From an uncultured Rhodospirillaceae bacterium (GTDB lineage Bacteria; Pseudomonadota; Alphaproteobacteria; RF32; CAG-239), in contig ONQU01000100.1 in the NCBI GenBank assembly GCA_900320035.1, forward strand, positions 1 to 10,552: 10,552 nt of DNA, written 5' to 3'. Positions 1 through 5,745 of the stretch are shown piece by piece. The position numbers and the translations under genes were made by a program. Every line of letters starts with the position of its first letter. Positions within the stretch are counted from its first letter, which is position 1. The notes beneath the pieces were generated by a model, which saw only the letters and a program-made list of their open reading frames with translations, did no database searches and was not told the origin of the DNA.

Positions 1-1130
1 ATGACAAAGGTTTCCGAATTTATCGTAAATTGATTGAATATATGCGTAATCGCCAAGAACATAACGGTTATATTGAAATTGAAACACCACGTATTATGAA
101 TCGTGTTTTATGGGAAACCTCCGGTCACTGGGATAAATATGGTGCGCACAATTATTCCGGACAGATGGAAGACGGCAGTATGTTCTGCGTTAAACCGATG
201 AATTGTCCGGGTGGTTTGTTGGTGTATAAGCAAGGCGTGAAGTCGTATCGCGATTTACCGCTCAGAATGGCAGAATTTGGTAAAGTGAACCGTTATGAAG
301 CATCGGGTTCGCTGATGGGATTGATGCGGGTGCGTGAATTTACCCAAGATGATGCGCATATTTTCTGCACACCGGAGCAAATGGAAGAAGAATGCATTAA
401 TACCATGAAGCTGATTTTTGACATTTATAAAGATTTCGGCTTTGATAAGGTAAAAATTTACTTATCAACCCGTCCGGACAGTATTTATCGCATTGGTTCT
501 GATGAAATTTGGGATTTATGTGAAAACTCTTTAGCTCATGCTTTAGAAAAACATGGTTATGAGTATGAAATTAATCCGGGTGAGGGTGCTTTCTATGGTC
601 CGAAGCTCGAATTTATTTTGCGTGATGCCATTGGTCGTGAATGGCAATGCGGAACTATTCAAGTGGATATGAATTTGCCGCAACGCTTCGATATTTCATA
701 TATCGGTGAAGATGGTGAAAAGCATCAACCGGTGATGTTACACCGTGCTTTGTTTGGTTCAATTGAACGCTTTTTGGGTATTTTAATTGAACATCATGCT
801 GGTAAATTACCATTATGGTTAGCGCCACAACAAGCAGTGGTGACACCGATTGTCAGCGAATTTGATGATTATGCAAGCGAAGTAGCAGAAGCCATGCAAA
901 AAGCCGGTTTGACTGCAACCACTGATTTACGCAATGAAAAAATTAATTATAAGGTGCGTGAACATTCGCTTTCGAAAATTCCGGTGATTGTGGTGGTTGG
1001 TGCTAAAGAAAAGGAAAATCGCACTGTTACGATTCGTCGTTTAGGTAGCGAGAAACAGCAAGTTCTGCCGCTTGATGAATTTATTAAACAAATGCAGCAA
1101 GAAGCGGAAATGCCGCATCGCTTTGAATAA
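1..1130 (+). CDS. thrS: Threonyl-tRNA synthetase, C-terminal part (5' end outside the window)
   Basis: This cytoplasmic enzyme charges tRNA-Thr with threonine. The reading frame is open to the window edge (first full codon at base 3), so about 375 residues are visible against about 640 in E. coli ThrRS. The N-terminal TGS and editing domains lie upstream. The class II catalytic core is seen with motif 1 around WETSGHW and motif 2 around LRMAEFG. The three zinc ligands that select threonine are present: Cys in MNCPG (codon 204-206), His in DDAHIF (357-359) and His in MLHRALFG (741-743). The C-terminal anticodon-binding domain begins near LPLWLAPQQ (about base 805) and includes the DLRNEKINYKVREH block. 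An internal ATG/TTG should not be taken as the start, because homology continues upstream (DKGFRIYRKL). The gene ends just before a strong terminator. The assignment is very secure. Confidence 0.97.
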   Translation, partial: DKGFRIYRKLIEYMRNRQEHNGYIEIETPRIMNRVLWETSGHWDKYGAHNYSGQMEDGSMFCVKPMNCPGGLLVYKQGVKSYRDLPLRMAEFGKVNRYEASGSLMGLMRVREFTQDDAHIFCTPEQMEEECINTMKLIFDIYKDFGFDKVKIYLSTRPDSIYRIGSDEIWDLCENSLAHALEKHGYEYEINPGEGAFYGPKLEFILRDAIGREWQCGTIQVDMNLPQRFDISYIGEDGEKHQPVMLHRALFGSIERFLGILIEHHAGKLPLWLAPQQAVVTPIVSEFDDYASEVAEAMQKAGLTATTDLRNEKINYKVREHSLSKIPVIVVVGAKEKENRTVTIRRLGSEKQQVLPLDEFIKQMQQEAEMPHRFE

Positions 1131-1150
1131 ATAAGCAAAATAGCTTTAAA

Positions 1151-1188
1151 AAAAACAAAACCACTCGGTTGAGTGGTTTTGTTTTTTT
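1151..1188. terminator. Bidirectional rho-independent terminator between thrS and the small minus-strand gene
   Basis: A perfect inverted repeat has arms 1151-1166 and 1171-1186 around a GGTT loop. The core CCACTC/GAGTGG is flanked by an A-run on the left and a T-run on the right, so it has a U-tract on either strand. It sits 20 bases after the thrS stop. Its right edge overlaps the stop codon of the convergent gene at 1187-1189, so it can serve both. Confidence 0.93.
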
Positions 1189-1558
1189 AATGAAGTCGCA
1201 CATCCCTGCGACCTATAAATTTTTTCTCTTTGCCAGTTGTAACTACATAAGTCAACCAAAAGCCACCTTTATAGTTGTTTATGTAAACAACAAACTGATC
1301 ACCAACTTTAGCAGAATCTAAGATCTGTCCGGCTTCTTTTATTATCCCTTCGTGTGGGGTATTATTATCCAGAAGCATCATAGTCATCAGACTATCTCGA
1401 TTTTCAAAATATTCGAGGGATTCCATTGTTCTGAGTATCATTGCTTTATCGTCATCAGACAATTTAGCAACATCATTTTTCGGAGTCTGAGCACAGACTA
1501 CGCTTGTGATAACACTCATGAGCGCTATGACAAGAATTTCTTTAATAATATGTGCCAT
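1187..1558 (-). CDS. Small exported protein of unknown function (123 aa)
   Basis: I do not recognise a family. The first 23 residues look like a signal peptide: Lys6 and Glu7, then a hydrophobic stretch from residue 8 to 21, and a plausible signal peptidase I site after VCA (residues 21-23). Cys22 does not sit in a good lipobox, so a lipoprotein is less likely. The mature part of about 100 residues is polar, with an acidic N-terminal helix (residues 30-60). A probable beta-rich C-terminal half contains VGDQFVVYINNYKGGFWLTY. It is probably periplasmic. The ATG has no clear Shine-Dalgarno sequence, and the predicted transcription start lies only about 15 bases upstream, so translation may be nearly leaderless. 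The gene is monocistronic, convergent to thrS and divergent from the gene at 1699. It is real by length, signal peptide, promoter and shared terminator, but its function is unknown. Confidence 0.75.
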   Translation of the reverse strand: MAHIIKEILVIALMSVITSVVCAQTPKNDVAKLSDDDKAMILRTMESLEYFENRDSLMTMMLLDNNTPHEGIIKEAGQILDSAKVGDQFVVYINNYKGGFWLTYVVTTGKEKKFIGRRDVRLH

Positions 1559-1579
1559 AATAAAATTTCATTGAGTATG

Positions 1580-1607
1580 CTTATAACAAAAAAAATGGCA
1601 ATGTAAA
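1580..1607 (-). promoter_or_regulatory. Predicted sigma70-type promoter for the small exported protein
   Basis: Read on the minus strand, there is a -35 TTTACA (1602-1607, 5 of 6 consensus), a 16-base spacer and a -10 TATAAG (1580-1585, 5 of 6). The expected transcription start is near 1573, about 15 bases before the ATG. Confidence 0.55.
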
Positions 1608-1642
1608 GGAAATTATTTAAAGAAGATATGACAAAATTTGTC

Positions 1643-1672
1643 TTGACAGTATTTGTGATTTAATACTAAAAT
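1643..1672 (+). promoter_or_regulatory. Predicted sigma70-type promoter for the 527-residue unknown protein
   Basis: A perfect -35 TTGACA lies at 1643-1648, followed by an 18-base spacer and a -10 TAAAAT at 1667-1672 (5 of 6). Transcription should start near 1679, leaving a leader of about 20 bases that holds the ribosome binding site GGAG at 1686-1689. Confidence 0.65.
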
Positions 1673-1698
1673 GAGCATACAAATTGGAGTTGTGCTCA

Positions 1699-3282
1699 AT
1701 GATTAAGTTTGCCGATTTAACATATTCAGAAGAAGAATTAACACAAGATGCCCTACATTTTTTAGAGACTGCTGTTTATGAACCGGGATATGTTGATAAG
1801 GTTAAAGAATTTGTGGCGGAAGATTTAGAAGATTTTACGCAATTTTATGACGATGATGAATATATTTTTTGCAATATATATTCTGATGAATTTCAGAAAG
1901 GCTATGTCACCGATGGTGACAGTGTTATGCCTAGAGCTGATTTTCGGCATCTAACGTCAACTATAGAAGATTTGTTTCAGTCATTTAATGTTGATGATGA
2001 AGAAATCGAACGCTATGTTTTTGCTCTTGATACCGAATTTCGCAAAAATGCTTATTGCTCACATATGGAACCTTATTTCGTCGGCACAGACGCTGTGGTG
2101 GCCACGGTTATGGTTGGTTATGCGCGAAATCCGTTATTTTCCATTTATTCCATGATACGTGAATGGGCAATGGCTCTACATTTTAAATATATGTATCCGG
2201 AAGCAATGCGTAAGTTTGGCTATCGTTACCAATTAATAAAAAATAATTTCAGCGGTGAAGAAAGGCTGAAAAGACTCATCAATTATCGCGATAAGTATAA
2301 ACTGACATTACAACACACCGGAACCTTGCGAGCCATTCATTCCAGTGTGTTTGCCTATGTGTATCTCTATTTAAAATCGGTACAAACACGTGAGGTTTTA
2401 ACTGCAGAACAATTTATTCTCGATAGCGCTTCATCACAAATATATTTACTTTTGCAAGGTGAGGCAATTCAAAATATTGACTATCCTGTGGTTCGTTATG
2501 CTTTGGATAAACTCAAAGAAGGAGAATATAAAAACCTTCTAAATAGTGATGGTTCAATCAACTGGATGACATTATATATGTTTGTTTTAGATGCCATTAA
2601 ACATGTTGGTAGTGTTGATAAATTGCGCTATTTTGGTTTTGATAGTATTGATGCCCGTGCAATTCAATCATTTTGGAATAAAAGCGCTAATATGCAAGGT
2701 ATGTTGAAAATTTTGCGGCGCTTAGCCATGGACAATAGTGACCCGATTATTAATCAATTGATTGAAATGTGTGAATATCGTTTGGGAAGACCGGATCGTT
2801 CTAAAGAAAAAATGGAACAATTTATTGAGGAAACAAGACGTCTTTTGATGCGTCGAGCTTTTGAATTAACACAGCCACGAACTATGGATCAAACCTTAAT
2901 TGCCGCTTTTCCATCGGTGTTTTTGGTTTATTTCCAATGGCACCACAATTTGCGAACGATTTATCCCAAAGTACCTAAAAAACAGGTGGAAGAAAATACA
3001 CTGCGCATGCAAAAAACGCAAGCTGAAGACCAACTGAAAAATCGTATTTACGTCGATGATGTGCAGAAAGTTAAATTCCAAGAAGTAGCACGCGAAAAAG
3101 ATATTCGGCAAAATGAAGAACGTATGCGGCAAACTAAACATGAAGGGGAACGTTTTCACTTTAATGTTGTTGCAAATCACGAGCAAGAAAAAGTGCGTGA
3201 GGAACGACGGCAAGAAGATAAAGTACGACAGCAAAATATCAACGCATTAGCCGAGCGATCACAAAAACAAAATTCGCTATAA
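1699..3282 (+). CDS. Soluble protein of unknown function with charged helical C-terminal tail (527 aa)
   Basis: I do not recognise this protein. The start is set at ATG 1699 because GGAG lies 9 bases upstream and a promoter ends just before it. An in-frame TTG at 1684 overlaps that binding site and is rejected. There is no signal peptide or membrane segment, so it is probably cytoplasmic. Residues 1-60 are strongly acidic (EEEL, EDLEDF, DDDE). Residues 100-420 are mixed, probably helical, and rich in aromatic residues, with segments such as REWAMALHFKYMYPEAM. From about residue 423 the protein becomes almost entirely charged (K, R, E, Q) with no hydrophobic core, which suggests a long single helix or coiled coil. 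The gene stands alone and ends 2 bases from the convergent mtnN with no terminator between them. Codon usage looks like that of its neighbours. A scaffold or nucleic-acid-binding role is possible but is only a guess. Confidence 0.85.
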   Translation: MIKFADLTYSEEELTQDALHFLETAVYEPGYVDKVKEFVAEDLEDFTQFYDDDEYIFCNIYSDEFQKGYVTDGDSVMPRADFRHLTSTIEDLFQSFNVDDEEIERYVFALDTEFRKNAYCSHMEPYFVGTDAVVATVMVGYARNPLFSIYSMIREWAMALHFKYMYPEAMRKFGYRYQLIKNNFSGEERLKRLINYRDKYKLTLQHTGTLRAIHSSVFAYVYLYLKSVQTREVLTAEQFILDSASSQIYLLLQGEAIQNIDYPVVRYALDKLKEGEYKNLLNSDGSINWMTLYMFVLDAIKHVGSVDKLRYFGFDSIDARAIQSFWNKSANMQGMLKILRRLAMDNSDPIINQLIEMCEYRLGRPDRSKEKMEQFIEETRRLLMRRAFELTQPRTMDQTLIAAFPSVFLVYFQWHHNLRTIYPKVPKKQVEENTLRMQKTQAEDQLKNRIYVDDVQKVKFQEVAREKDIRQNEERMRQTKHEGERFHFNVVANHEQEKVREERRQEDKVRQQNINALAERSQKQNSL

Positions 3283-3284
3283 AA

Positions 3285-3950
3285 TTATAAGCATTGAAGA
3301 ATTTTAGTGAGCATTTTTACTGAATTAGCAGGTGCGTTTTGCCAAAAGGTGGCATATTGTTCCTCTTGATGCTCACCGCCTGGTGTATCGCTGATTTGGC
3401 GAATACACAAAAGCGGCTTTTGATGCAAATAGCAAGTTTGGGCAATAGCGGCACTTTCCATATCAACAGCCAAAGCTTGTGGAAAATTTTCTTTGATTTT
3501 TTGCAGTTCAGACAATAGAGTAATGAATTGATCACCACAACAAAGCAATCCTTGCCGCAGATCAGGCATCTTAGTAATTAAGCTGGTATCGGAATGGTAA
3601 AATAATGGTAAATTTTGTACCTGACCAATGGGATAAGATTCACCACACCAAACATCGTGATAAACAATGTCGCGACCTATAATAAAGTCACCAATTTGTA
3701 AAGAACTATCCAAACCGCCGGAAATGCCAATATTGATAATTAAATCCGGTGTAAAGTGGTTAATTATATTGGTAACGCAAATAGCTGCATTAACTTTACC
3801 CATACCGCTAACAGCTATTACAAGTTCATGTTCTTGCCAATAACCGGTGTAAAATGTTTGTCCGGCAAATTTCTGTTGGCTAAGATTTTGCAGTTGTGCG
3901 GCAAAAAATTCAAATTCTTTGGTCATTGCCATAATGATTCCGATTTTCAT
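3285..3950 (-). CDS. mtnN: 5'-methylthioadenosine/S-adenosylhomocysteine nucleosidase
   Basis: This enzyme cleaves the N-glycosidic bond of methylthioadenosine, S-adenosylhomocysteine and 5'-deoxyadenosine, releasing adenine and recycling SAM by-products in the cytoplasm. The 221-residue protein (E. coli MtnN has 232) starts with the family signature MKIGIIMAM, with catalytic Glu12. It continues with SGMGKVNAA (residues 48-56), NIGISGGL (73-80), the substrate-binding VDMESAAIAQ (162-171, Glu165) and the catalytic Asp188 in RQISD. All key residues are present. The start codon has a strong ribosome binding site, AAGGAG, 7 bases upstream. The gene is divergent from metK across a 170-base intergenic region, so SAM synthesis and by-product removal share a locus. 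Its 3' end lies 2 bases from the stop of the convergent unknown gene. Assignment is secure. Confidence 0.95.
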   Translation of the reverse strand: MKIGIIMAMTKEFEFFAAQLQNLSQQKFAGQTFYTGYWQEHELVIAVSGMGKVNAAICVTNIINHFTPDLIINIGISGGLDSSLQIGDFIIGRDIVYHDVWCGESYPIGQVQNLPLFYHSDTSLITKMPDLRQGLLCCGDQFITLLSELQKIKENFPQALAVDMESAAIAQTCYLHQKPLLCIRQISDTPGGEHQEEQYATFWQNAPANSVKMLTKILQCL

Positions 3951-3975
3951 TGTATTCTCCTTCTAACTGAATGTT

Positions 3976-4003
3976 ATTGTAGTAATAATTAGCAATAATG
4001 CAA
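3976..4003 (-). promoter_or_regulatory. Weak candidate promoter for mtnN
   Basis: On the minus strand, TTGCAT (3998-4003, 3 of 6), a 16-base spacer and TACAAT (3976-3981, 5 of 6) lie about 25 bases upstream of the start codon. The -10 is good but the -35 is poor. The region is AT-rich, so chance matches are likely. Confidence 0.35.
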
Positions 4004-4011
4004 CATAAATA

Positions 4012-4041
4012 TTGACAATGAGCGTGATTGCGCATTATATC
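4012..4041 (+). promoter_or_regulatory. Predicted promoter for the metK riboswitch leader
   Basis: A perfect -35 TTGACA lies at 4012-4017. The -10 is either TTATAT at 4035-4040 (17-base spacer, 3 of 6) or TATATC at 4036-4041 (18-base spacer, 4 of 6). Transcription from here would start near 4047, which puts the whole SAM-II-like element inside the leader. Confidence 0.55.
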
Positions 4042-4063
4042 TTAGTTGGTGGCGCAACGGCGC

Positions 4064-4112
4064 TATGTGGATTTAACCGAATTGTCCCGCATTTAAGAGG
4101 ACTAAACAGGAG
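4064..4112 (+). promoter_or_regulatory. SAM-II (SAM-alpha) type riboswitch in the metK leader
   Basis: The stretch 4070-4084, GATTTAACCGAATTG, matches the loop signature that I recall for SAM-II aptamers almost base for base, and ACTAAACAGGAG at 4101-4112 matches their 3' part. The pairing also fits. P1 is ATGTG (4065-4069) with CGCAT (4088-4092). A pseudoknot can form between loop bases GTCC (4084-4087) and GGAC (4099-4102). Loop CC (4077-4078) can reach GG (4109-4110) within the Shine-Dalgarno AGGAG at 4108-4112. This is the known mechanism of the class: SAM stabilises the pseudoknot and hides the ribosome binding site. The position directly before metK makes physiological sense. The call is based on motif and pairing, not on a covariance-model score. 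Confidence 0.85.
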
Positions 4113-4120
4113 ATTTTAAA

Positions 4121-5128
4121 ATGATTAAAACAGCAGAAGCGGTGTCTTTAGGGCATCCAGATAAAACAGCAGATTATATTTCAAGTTACATTTTAGACCG
4201 TTTTATAGAGCATGACGCAAAAACACGTTATGCCGTTGAAGTGATGGTGAAAAATAACACGGTGGTTTTAGGTGGTGAAATAAGTAGCCGCTTTTTAACG
4301 CCGACGTATGAAGATTATGTGAAACAAGCCTTGCGTGAAATCGGATATGATGAAAATTATGCAGAGCATTGGGAAGATAAAGCAATTGATATAAGGCAAC
4401 TTAAGGTGATAAATTTGCTCAGTTGTCAATCTGCAGAAATTGCTCAAGGCGTTACTGATGACGGTTGGGGAGATCAAGGTGTATTTGTCGGCTATGCTTG
4501 CCAAGGCAAGGGAAAAATAAGTCGCGAATTATTTTTAGCTCGGCAGCTTAATCAAATTCTTTATTATAAGGCTCGGCAAAGTAATAACTTAGGACTTGAT
4601 ATTAAAACACAAATAACGATGGAAAATGATGATATTATTACCGCCATTGTTGCAATTCCAATGCAAAAACCGGAAGATTTAAGTGATGTTGTGACGAGAG
4701 CATTGGGGCAAAAACCGCAACAATTGATTGTTAACGGAACCGGTGACTACGTGGCACACTCAAGCGTAGCAGATTGCGGAATGACCGGTCGTAAATTAGC
4801 GTGCGATTTTTATGGCGCATCAGCCCCGATAGGCGGCGGTTCACCATGGACTAAAGATGGAACTAAAGCTGATTTAACATTGAATTTATATGCTCGTCAG
4901 TTAGCTTTGGAAAATTTGGACAATTATGACGAAGTTTGGGTGTATTTATCATCGTGCATTGGTCGGAGCTGCTTACCGAGCGCGATTTTAAAATGGCGAC
5001 GCGGTGAAGAATATGGTGCGTGTAATTTATCGCTTGGAGAGGTGCGGCCTTCGGTTTTAATTAAAAAATTTGGTTTAGATCAGCCAAAGTATGCACAAAT
5101 GTGTCGAGATGGTTTATTGTCGGTGTAA
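4121..5128 (+). CDS. metK: S-adenosylmethionine synthetase, short divergent form (335 aa)
   Basis: This enzyme makes SAM from ATP and methionine in the cytoplasm. The ATP/magnesium motif GHPDK is at residues 11-15, followed by GGEIS (51-55), WGDQGVFVGYA (116-126), DIKTQIT (160-166), the tripolyphosphate loop with MTGRK (221-225), GGG (238-240), and Lys245, Lys249 and Asp251. Catalytic residues are therefore retained. The protein is about 50 residues shorter than typical bacterial MetK (about 384). The loop before GDQG is reduced and the usual C-terminal GHFGR/FPWE end is missing. Several normally invariant spots also differ: SLGHPDK instead of SEGHPDK, and WTKDGTKAD instead of SGKDPSKVD. Short divergent MetK forms are known from other lineages, so this is probably functional. 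Translation starts at ATG with AGGAG 8 bases upstream, inside the riboswitch. The gene is probably monocistronic. Confidence 0.93.
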   Translation: MIKTAEAVSLGHPDKTADYISSYILDRFIEHDAKTRYAVEVMVKNNTVVLGGEISSRFLTPTYEDYVKQALREIGYDENYAEHWEDKAIDIRQLKVINLLSCQSAEIAQGVTDDGWGDQGVFVGYACQGKGKISRELFLARQLNQILYYKARQSNNLGLDIKTQITMENDDIITAIVAIPMQKPEDLSDVVTRALGQKPQQLIVNGTGDYVAHSSVADCGMTGRKLACDFYGASAPIGGGSPWTKDGTKADLTLNLYARQLALENLDNYDEVWVYLSSCIGRSCLPSAILKWRRGEEYGACNLSLGEVRPSVLIKKFGLDQPKYAQMCRDGLLSV

Positions 5129-5151
5129 TTTATCATTTGAGGATAAAAATA

Positions 5152-5180
5152 TTACAATTAATGATTGCATTTTATATAAT
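5152..5180 (+). promoter_or_regulatory. Weak candidate promoter upstream of tRNA-Pro
   Basis: A perfect -10 TATAAT at 5175-5180 follows a poor -35 TTACAA at 5152-5157 with a 17-base spacer. It would give a leader of about 110 bases before the tRNA. A second, weaker possibility is TTGTTG (5255-5260) with TAGTAA (5277-5282), nearer the tRNA. The surrounding region 5129-5296 is extremely AT-rich and otherwise shows nothing. Confidence 0.35.
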
Positions 5181-5296
5181 ATTATATTCAAAAAGGTGAT
5201 TTTATACAACTTAAACAAGAAAATATAGCTTTGTTGCAAAAAAAATAAAAATTTTTGTTGCTTTAAATTTTTTTTGTAGTAAAAGGGATGAGCTGA

Positions 5297-5373
5297 CGGA
5301 GTGTAGCTCAGCCTGGTAGAGCGCTACGTTCGGGACGTAGAAGTCGCTGGTCCGAATCCAGTCACTCCGACCA
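5297..5373 (+). tRNA. tRNA-Pro (anticodon CGG)
   Basis: All four arms of the cloverleaf are visible. The acceptor stem is CGGAGTG (5297-5303) with CACTCCG (5363-5369). The anticodon stem is CTACG (5324-5328) with CGTAG (5336-5340), around loop TTCGGGA with anticodon CGG at 5331-5333. The T-arm is CTGG (5347-5350) with CCAG (5358-5361), around TCCGAAT. Discriminator A is followed by an encoded CCA (5371-5373). It reads CCG proline codons. Confidence 0.96.
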
Positions 5374-5412
5374 ATAAAAAATACCACCCAAACGGGTGGT
5401 ATTTTTTATTGG
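5371..5412 (+). terminator. Strong terminator overlapping the tRNA-Pro CCA end
   Basis: A perfect 19-base-pair inverted repeat has arms 5371-5389 and 5394-5412 and an AAAC loop. Its core is TACCACCC/GGGTGGTA, followed by TTTTTT at 5402-5407. The left arm begins with the tRNA CCA, so the unprocessed precursor could pair its 3' end into the hairpin. The A-run on the left means it can also stop minus-strand transcripts. Confidence 0.92.
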
Positions 5413-5530
5413 TTTGTGGGTGGTAGATGAGGAACAGCGAGAAAGCTGGTCCGACAAAGAGTACAAGCCGGACGAGAGTACGGCGGTCGCCAAGAGCGAT
5501 GCATGACGAAGGTCGTGAGCGTATAAAACA
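5413..5530. other. GC-rich non-coding segment downstream of tRNA-Pro, possible structured RNA or repeat
   Basis: Bases 5431-5520 are close to 60 percent G+C, while the flanks are clearly AT-rich. No open frame here looks like a protein: the minus-strand frames run on into the terminator and antisense tRNA. Several small hairpins can be drawn in series: CAGC/GCTG (5435-5448), GTCCG/CGGAC (starting at 5449), and TCGC/GCGA with a 5-base loop. The hexamer GAGTAC occurs twice. The segment also repeats 10 bases of the tRNA T-arm, GCTGGTCCGA, at 5445-5454. It may be a small structured RNA, a dispersed repeat or a tRNA-linked insertion scar. Strand and function are unknown. Confidence 0.5.
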
Positions 5531-5661
5531 CCTCAAAAGCAATCCGTTTTATGATTAGGTTGACACGGAAAATTCTAAGCAAATTCAACATGAAAGGGTA
5601 TATATAGAATAAATTAGAGGAGTATATATCGGCATAATTAATGAAAGGTTAAGATATTTTA
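5531..5661. other. AT-rich intergenic stretch, no gene
   Basis: No convincing coding frame is present. There is a hairpin ATAAAAC (5523-5529) with GTTTTAT (5546-5552) at its left edge. An isolated TTGACA lies at 5560-5565 without a good -10 at the right distance. GTATATAT occurs twice, at 5598 and 5622, 24 bases apart. These could be regulatory for the downstream adhesin gene, but nothing proves it. Confidence 0.4.
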
Positions 5662-5689
5662 TTGCAAATGCGCAAAAAACAGATATAAT
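5662..5689 (+). promoter_or_regulatory. Predicted promoter for the adhesin-like gene
   Basis: The -35 TTGCAA (5662-5667, 4 of 6), a 16-base spacer and a perfect -10 TATAAT (5684-5689) predict a start near 5696 and a leader of about 50 bases. The leader has a small inverted repeat, GCTTA/TAAGC (5698-5710), that could be an operator or hairpin. The same -35 sequence and spacer length occur in the promoter of the nuoE-like gene. Confidence 0.6.
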
Positions 5690-5745
5690 ACGGCTACGCT
5701 TAGTATAAGCTACTAAAATTTCAACATCATAAAGAAAGCTGACCT

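Noticed and set aside
1573..1680. GTATGC (1575-1580) and GCATAC (1675-1680) inverted repeat flanking the divergent promoters
   Set aside because: Six bases at about 100-base spacing in AT-rich DNA is not distinguishable from chance.
2896..3234. Minus-strand 112-residue frame opposite the unknown 527-residue gene
   Set aside because: It is a shadow of the charged C-terminal tail (its Phe/Leu-rich composition is the complement of K/E codons) with no start signals of its own.
5185..5248. Short open stretch reading GDFIQLKQENIALLQKK upstream of tRNA-Pro
   Set aside because: It looks protein-like but has no ATG, GTG or TTG start after the preceding in-frame stop and is under 25 codons.
5324..5542. 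Minus-strand open frame of about 70 residues ending in a GFGPATSTSRT-like string
   Set aside because: Its 3' part is antisense to tRNA-Pro and its terminator; this string is a familiar artefact of translating tRNA genes. No ribosome binding site supports it.
5406..5591. Second minus-strand frame of 61 residues through the GC-rich segment
   Set aside because: It overlaps the other spurious frame, ends inside the terminator arm, and shows no protein-like composition. The GC-rich segment is better described as non-coding.
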